Positions 60,605 through 64,000 of a stretch of 64,000 nt of DNA are shown one piece after another. The stretch is from assembly GCF_900187425.1 (NCBI RefSeq), contig NZ_FYDJ01000005.1, positions 62,001 through 126,000 on the forward strand. The letters are read 5' to 3'. Below the pieces are notes generated by a model. That model ran no database searches. It was given only the letters and a program-made list of their open reading frames with translations, and was not told where the DNA came from. Position 1 is the first letter of the stretch, and every line of letters starts with the position of its first letter. Both the position numbers and the translations under genes were made by a program. The stretch comes from Pseudomonas sp. Irchel s3h14 (GTDB lineage Bacteria > Pseudomonadota > Gammaproteobacteria > Pseudomonadales > Pseudomonadaceae).

Positions 60605-62620
60605 TCAGACAGTGATCAACCGCTCACGCAACTTTCCAATCTCGTCGCGCATCTGCGCCGCTGCTTCGAACTCCAGGTCGCGGGCGAGTTGGTACATTTT
60701 CTCTTCCAGCGCCTTGATACGCTTGGCGATCTCGCCCGGCGAGCGCAATTCCGCTTCGTACTTGGCGTTTTCCTCGGCGGCCTTGGCCATGCCTTTGCGC
60801 TTCTTGCTGCGCGAACCCGGCACGGTGGCGCCTTCCATGATGTCGGCAACGTCCTTGAACACACCTTTGGGCGTGATGCCATTGGCCAGGTTGAAGGCAA
60901 TTTGTTTGTCGCGACGACGCTCGGTTTCGCCGATCGCCCGCTCCATGGAACCGGTGATGCGATCCGCGTAGAGAATCGCCCGACCATTGAGATTTCGCGC
61001 CGCCCGGCCGATGGTCTGGATCAGCGAGCGTTCGGAACGCAGGAAACCTTCCTTGTCTGCATCGAGGATCGCCACCAGCGAGACTTCCGGCATGTCCAAG
61101 CCTTCACGCAGCAGGTTGATCCCCACCAGCACATCGAAAGTGCCCAGACGCAGATCGCGGATGATCTCGACCCGCTCCACCGTGTCGATGTCCGAGTGCA
61201 GATAACGTACCCGCACGCCGTGGTCGGCCAGGTAATCGGTCAAGTCTTCAGACATGCGCTTGGTTAGCGTGGTGACCAACACCCGCTCCTCCAGCGCCAC
61301 GCGCTTGCCGATCTCCGAAAGCAAATCGTCGACCTGGGTCAACGCCGGACGGATTTCGATTTGCGGGTCTACAAGGCCTGTTGGACGGACCAGTTGCTCG
61401 ACCACGCGACCGGCGTGTTCTGCCTCGTAATTGCCCGGTGTGGCCGAGACGAAAATCGTCTGCGGGCTGATGTTTTCGAACTCGTCGAAGCGCATCGGTC
61501 GGTTATCCAACGCGGACGGCAGACGGAAACCGTATTCCACCAGCGTCTCTTTACGCGAACGGTCGCCCTTATACATGGCGCCGACCTGCGGCACGCTGAC
61601 GTGGGATTCGTCGATCACCAGCAAGGCGTCGGCCGGCAGGTAGTCAAACAAAGTTGGCGGCGCCTGGCCGGATTCACGGCCCGACAGGTAGCGCGAGTAG
61701 TTTTCGATGCCGTTGCAATAACCCAGTTCGAGGATCATCTCCAGATCGAAACGGGTGCGCTGCTCCAGGCGCTGGGCCTCAACGAGTTTATTGTTGGTGC
61801 GCAGGTAGTCCAGGCGTTCCTGCAACTCGACTTTGATCCCTTCGACGGCACCCAGCAGGGTTTCTCGCGGGGTCACGTAGTGGCTTTTCGGATAGAACGT
61901 GAACCGCGGAAGCTTGCGGATTACTTCGCCGGTCAGCGGATCGAAAGCGGACAGGCTCTCCACTTCGTCATCGAACAGCTCGATGCGGATCGCTTCGAAA
62001 TCGGATTCCGCCGGGTGGATATCGATTACATCACCACGGACCCGGAAGGTCGCACGGGCGAATTCCATGTCGTTGCGGGTGTATTGCAGGTCTGCCAAGC
62101 GACGCAGCAACGCACGCTGATCGAGCTTGTCGCCGCGATCAACGTGCAGAACCATCTTCAAATAGGTTTCCGGGCTGCCCAGACCGTAGATGCACGACAC
62201 CGTGGTGACGATGATCGCGTCTTTGCGTTCCAGCAGCGCCTTGGTCGCAGACAATCGCATCTGCTCGATGTGATCGTTGATCGAGGCATCTTTCTCGATG
62301 AACGTATCCGATGACGGCACGTAGGCTTCGGGCTGGTAGTAGTCGTAGTACGAAACGAAGTATTCAACGGCGTTGTTCGGGAAGAACGCCTTGAACTCAC
62401 CGTACAACTGCGCGGCCAGGGTCTTGTTCGGCGCCAGCACCAGGGTCGGACGCTGAACCTGGGCGATCACATTGGCGATGCTGAAGGTCTTGCCCGAGCC
62501 GGTCACACCGAGCAACGTCTGGTGCGCCAGCCCGGCTTCGATGCCCTCGACCATCAGGCGGATGGCTTCCGGCTGATCGCCGGCGGGCTCGAAGCGGGTG
62601 ACTAGCTGGAATTCAGACAT
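60605..62620 (-). CDS. uvrB: Excinuclease ABC subunit B
   Basis: A 671-residue helicase-like DNA-damage verification subunit of nucleotide excision repair. Walker A is [12 protein letters not shown]; the beta-hairpin that probes DNA is in [30 protein letters not shown] and the C-terminal UVR domain ([20 protein letters not shown]) are complete. ATG 62620 ([12 protein letters not shown]) is the family start. I found no CTG-N10-CAG box upstream. Confidence 0.97.
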   Translation of the reverse strand: MSEFQLVTRFEPAGDQPEAIRLMVEGIEAGLAHQTLLGVTGSGKTFSIANVIAQVQRPTLVLAPNKTLAAQLYGEFKAFFPNNAVEYFVSYYDYYQPEAYVPSSDTFIEKDASINDHIEQMRLSATKALLERKDAIIVTTVSCIYGLGSPETYLKMVLHVDRGDKLDQRALLRRLADLQYTRNDMEFARATFRVRGDVIDIHPAESDFEAIRIELFDDEVESLSAFDPLTGEVIRKLPRFTFYPKSHYVTPRETLLGAVEGIKVELQERLDYLRTNNKLVEAQRLEQRTRFDLEMILELGYCNGIENYSRYLSGRESGQAPPTLFDYLPADALLVIDESHVSVPQVGAMYKGDRSRKETLVEYGFRLPSALDNRPMRFDEFENISPQTIFVSATPGNYEAEHAGRVVEQLVRPTGLVDPQIEIRPALTQVDDLLSEIGKRVALEERVLVTTLTKRMSEDLTDYLADHGVRVRYLHSDIDTVERVEIIRDLRLGTFDVLVGINLLREGLDMPEVSLVAILDADKEGFLRSERSLIQTIGRAARNLNGRAILYADRITGSMERAIGETERRRDKQIAFNLANGITPKGVFKDVADIMEGATVPGSRSKKRKGMAKAAEENAKYEAELRSPGEIAKRIKALEEKMYQLARDLEFEAAAQMRDEIGKLRERLITV

Positions 62621-62957
62621 GAAAAACCTCTGGGTTCGCGCCTGTCCGGGCGAACCGGGCAGCAACGGGAAAGACCGCAAACGACCGATGTCGCCCGAGG
62701 AAAAAACTGGATTGTGCTCAATGTGGAGCCGATTGCCCGCGCTTTCAAGGCAAACGTCCTACATCGGGTAAAACCTTTGACGATGCCAATCGACTAACGG
62801 TCGAGAAATAATCGGAAAAACTTACCGTAAAAGCCGAATCGTCTGTCGCCATCAATCGCAGATGGCCTCTATACTAGCTCCCCGTTTGTGCACCGCTCTA
62901 GTGCATTCGGCTGGAGCGCGACACGTCCCTCCACTTTCCATTCAGAGCCGCCGCAAA
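62621..62957. other. Divergent promoter region between uvrB and the aminotransferase gene
   Basis: 337 bases with no gene. TATACT at 62870-62875 could be the -10 of the aminotransferase promoter, though the -35 is poor. No LexA-type or other regulatory dyad was found. Confidence 0.4.
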
Positions 62958-64000
62958 ATGAGCCTGTTCTCCGCTGTCGAAATGGCACCACGCGATCCAA
63001 TCCTGGGCCTCAACGAAGCATTCAACGCCGACACCCGTACCAACAAGGTCAACCTGGGGGTCGGTGTTTACTGCAACGAGGAGGGGCGAATTCCACTCCT
63101 GCGCGCCGTTGTCGAAGCCGAGACGATTCGCGTCGCTCAACACGCTTCCCGTGGCTACTTGCCAATCGACGGCATCGCCGCCTACGACCAGGCTGTGCAG
63201 AAATTGCTGTTTGGCAATGACTCGCCACTGATCGCCGCTGGCCGCGTCATCACCACCCAGGCCGTTGGCGGTACTGGCGCGCTGAAAATCGGTGCCGACT
63301 TCCTCAAGCAATTGCTGCCGAACGCTGTCGTGGCGATCAGCGACCCGAGCTGGGAAAACCACCGCGCTCTGTTCGAAACAGCCGGTTTCCCGGTGCAGAA
63401 CTATCGCTACTACGACGCCGCGACCCACGACGTGAACCGTGTTGGCTTGCTGGAAGACTTGAACGCCCTGCCGTCCGGCTCCATCGTTGTCCTGCACGCT
63501 TGCTGCCACAACCCGACCGGCGTGGACCTGAGCCCGGCGGACTGGAACAACGTCCTGGACGTGGTTAAAGCCAAAGGTCACGTACCGTTCCTCGACATGG
63601 CCTACCAGGGCTTTGGCGATGGCATCGACGAAGACGCCGCGGCTGTACGTCTGTTCGCTGAGTCGGGCCTGACCTTCTTCGTCTCCAGCTCGTTCTCCAA
63701 ATCCTTCTCGTTGTATGGCGAGCGCGTGGGCGCCCTGTCGATCGTCAGCGAATCGAAAGAAGAAAGCGCGCGCGTGCTGTCGCAAGTCAAACGCGTGATC
63801 CGCACCAACTACTCCAACCCGCCGACCCACGGCGCAAGCATCGTCGCCGCTGTACTGAACAGCCCGGAACTGCGCGCTCAGTGGGAAGAAGAACTGGCTG
63901 AAATGCGTCTGCGGATTCGCGGCATGCGCATTCAGATGGTCGACCTGCTGGCGAAAAACGCCCCGCAGCGCGACTTCAGCTTCGTCGGTCGTCAGCGTGG
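62958..64000 (+). CDS. Aromatic/aspartate aminotransferase, 5' part (runs off right edge)
   Basis: 347 codons of a class I PLP aminotransferase are present; about 50 more are expected. It transfers amino groups between aromatic amino acids or Asp and 2-oxoglutarate. The start MSLFSAVEMAPRDPILGLNE is typical of the TyrB/AspC group, HACCHNPTGVDL binds the substrate, and SSSFSKSFSLYGERVG holds the PLP Lys. CHNPTG differs only slightly from the usual form. Whether it is PhhC or TyrB cannot be decided here. Confidence 0.94.
   Translation, partial: MSLFSAVEMAPRDPILGLNEAFNADTRTNKVNLGVGVYCNEEGRIPLLRAVVEAETIRVAQHASRGYLPIDGIAAYDQAVQKLLFGNDSPLIAAGRVITTQAVGGTGALKIGADFLKQLLPNAVVAISDPSWENHRALFETAGFPVQNYRYYDAATHDVNRVGLLEDLNALPSGSIVVLHACCHNPTGVDLSPADWNNVLDVVKAKGHVPFLDMAYQGFGDGIDEDAAAVRLFAESGLTFFVSSSFSKSFSLYGERVGALSIVSESKEESARVLSQVKRVIRTNYSNPPTHGASIVAAVLNSPELRAQWEEELAEMRLRIRGMRIQMVDLLAKNAPQRDFSFVGRQR

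Noticed and set aside
62621..62957. Possible LexA box upstream of uvrB
   Set aside because: The nearest CTG/CAG pair (in CTGTCGCCATCAATCGCAG) is 13 bases apart, not 10, and has no dyad symmetry.

Overview
The window is chromosomal DNA of a fluorescent-group Pseudomonas. The evidence is gene content and order: leuCD-methyltransferase-leuB-asd-usg-fimV-truA-trpF-accD-folC-dedD-cvpA-purF-metZ is the usual pseudomonad arrangement. Other markers are an RsmE-type CsrA paralogue, a FecI/FecR/TonB-receptor cluster, a glutaminase-asparaginase with AauR-like sites, and pseudomonad-type REP repeats between genes. Most of the window is ordinary core genome; I see no CRISPR array, no intact prophage and no intact IS element.

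Layout. 1-3.4 kb: 5' part of thrS (minus), a small secreted protein, a CapB-type cold-shock protein, an I78-type inhibitor lipoprotein and two small conserved proteins. 3.4-10.5 kb: one minus-strand ribose operon, rbsB-rbsA-rbsC-rbsR-rbsK-rbsD plus a periplasmic nucleoside hydrolase, with a palindromic LacI-type operator upstream of rbsB. 10.6-16.6 kb: a Gln-rich coiled-coil protein, periplasmic glutaminase-asparaginase, an apparently SOS-controlled DUF1654-endonuclease I pair, a siderophore-interacting protein, a SPOR-like lipoprotein, rsmE and two membrane proteins. 16.6-21.9 kb: accessory, decayed DNA. It holds fragments of a DUF6124 gene and an alpha/beta hydrolase, a Tat-exported beta-carbonic anhydrase, small orphan genes, three terminator modules, and a 2.5-kb tRNA-Val-linked island remnant bounded by a 70-bp direct repeat. 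The remnant has a truncated integrase, a Rap1a/Tai-like immunity gene and a frameshifted DUF4145 gene.

22-28.2 kb: PuuB-like oxidase, TonB receptor with FecR and FecI, then a tRNA Val-Asp-Asp cluster. 28.3-47.4 kb: a long minus-strand biosynthetic block covering Met, purine, folate, fatty acid, Trp, tRNA pseudouridine, FimV, Asp-family and Leu genes. 47.5-52.2 kb: LysR regulator, a five-PAS GGDEF-EAL protein and an hsp20 remnant. 52.2-55.2 kb: dusC, thioesterase, hydrolase and a TetR regulator. 55.4-55.9 kb: a duplicated tRNA Ala-Glu cluster. 56.2-64 kb: gltX, an EmrAB-type efflux pair, uvrB and the 5' part of an aromatic aminotransferase.

The genes group into clear units: ribose and nucleoside salvage in the rbs operon, iron-siderophore signalling in FecI-FecR-receptor, leucine biosynthesis in leuCDB, and DNA damage response in DUF1654-endA. 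The least expected parts are the tRNA-Val island remnant and the degraded genes on its left.
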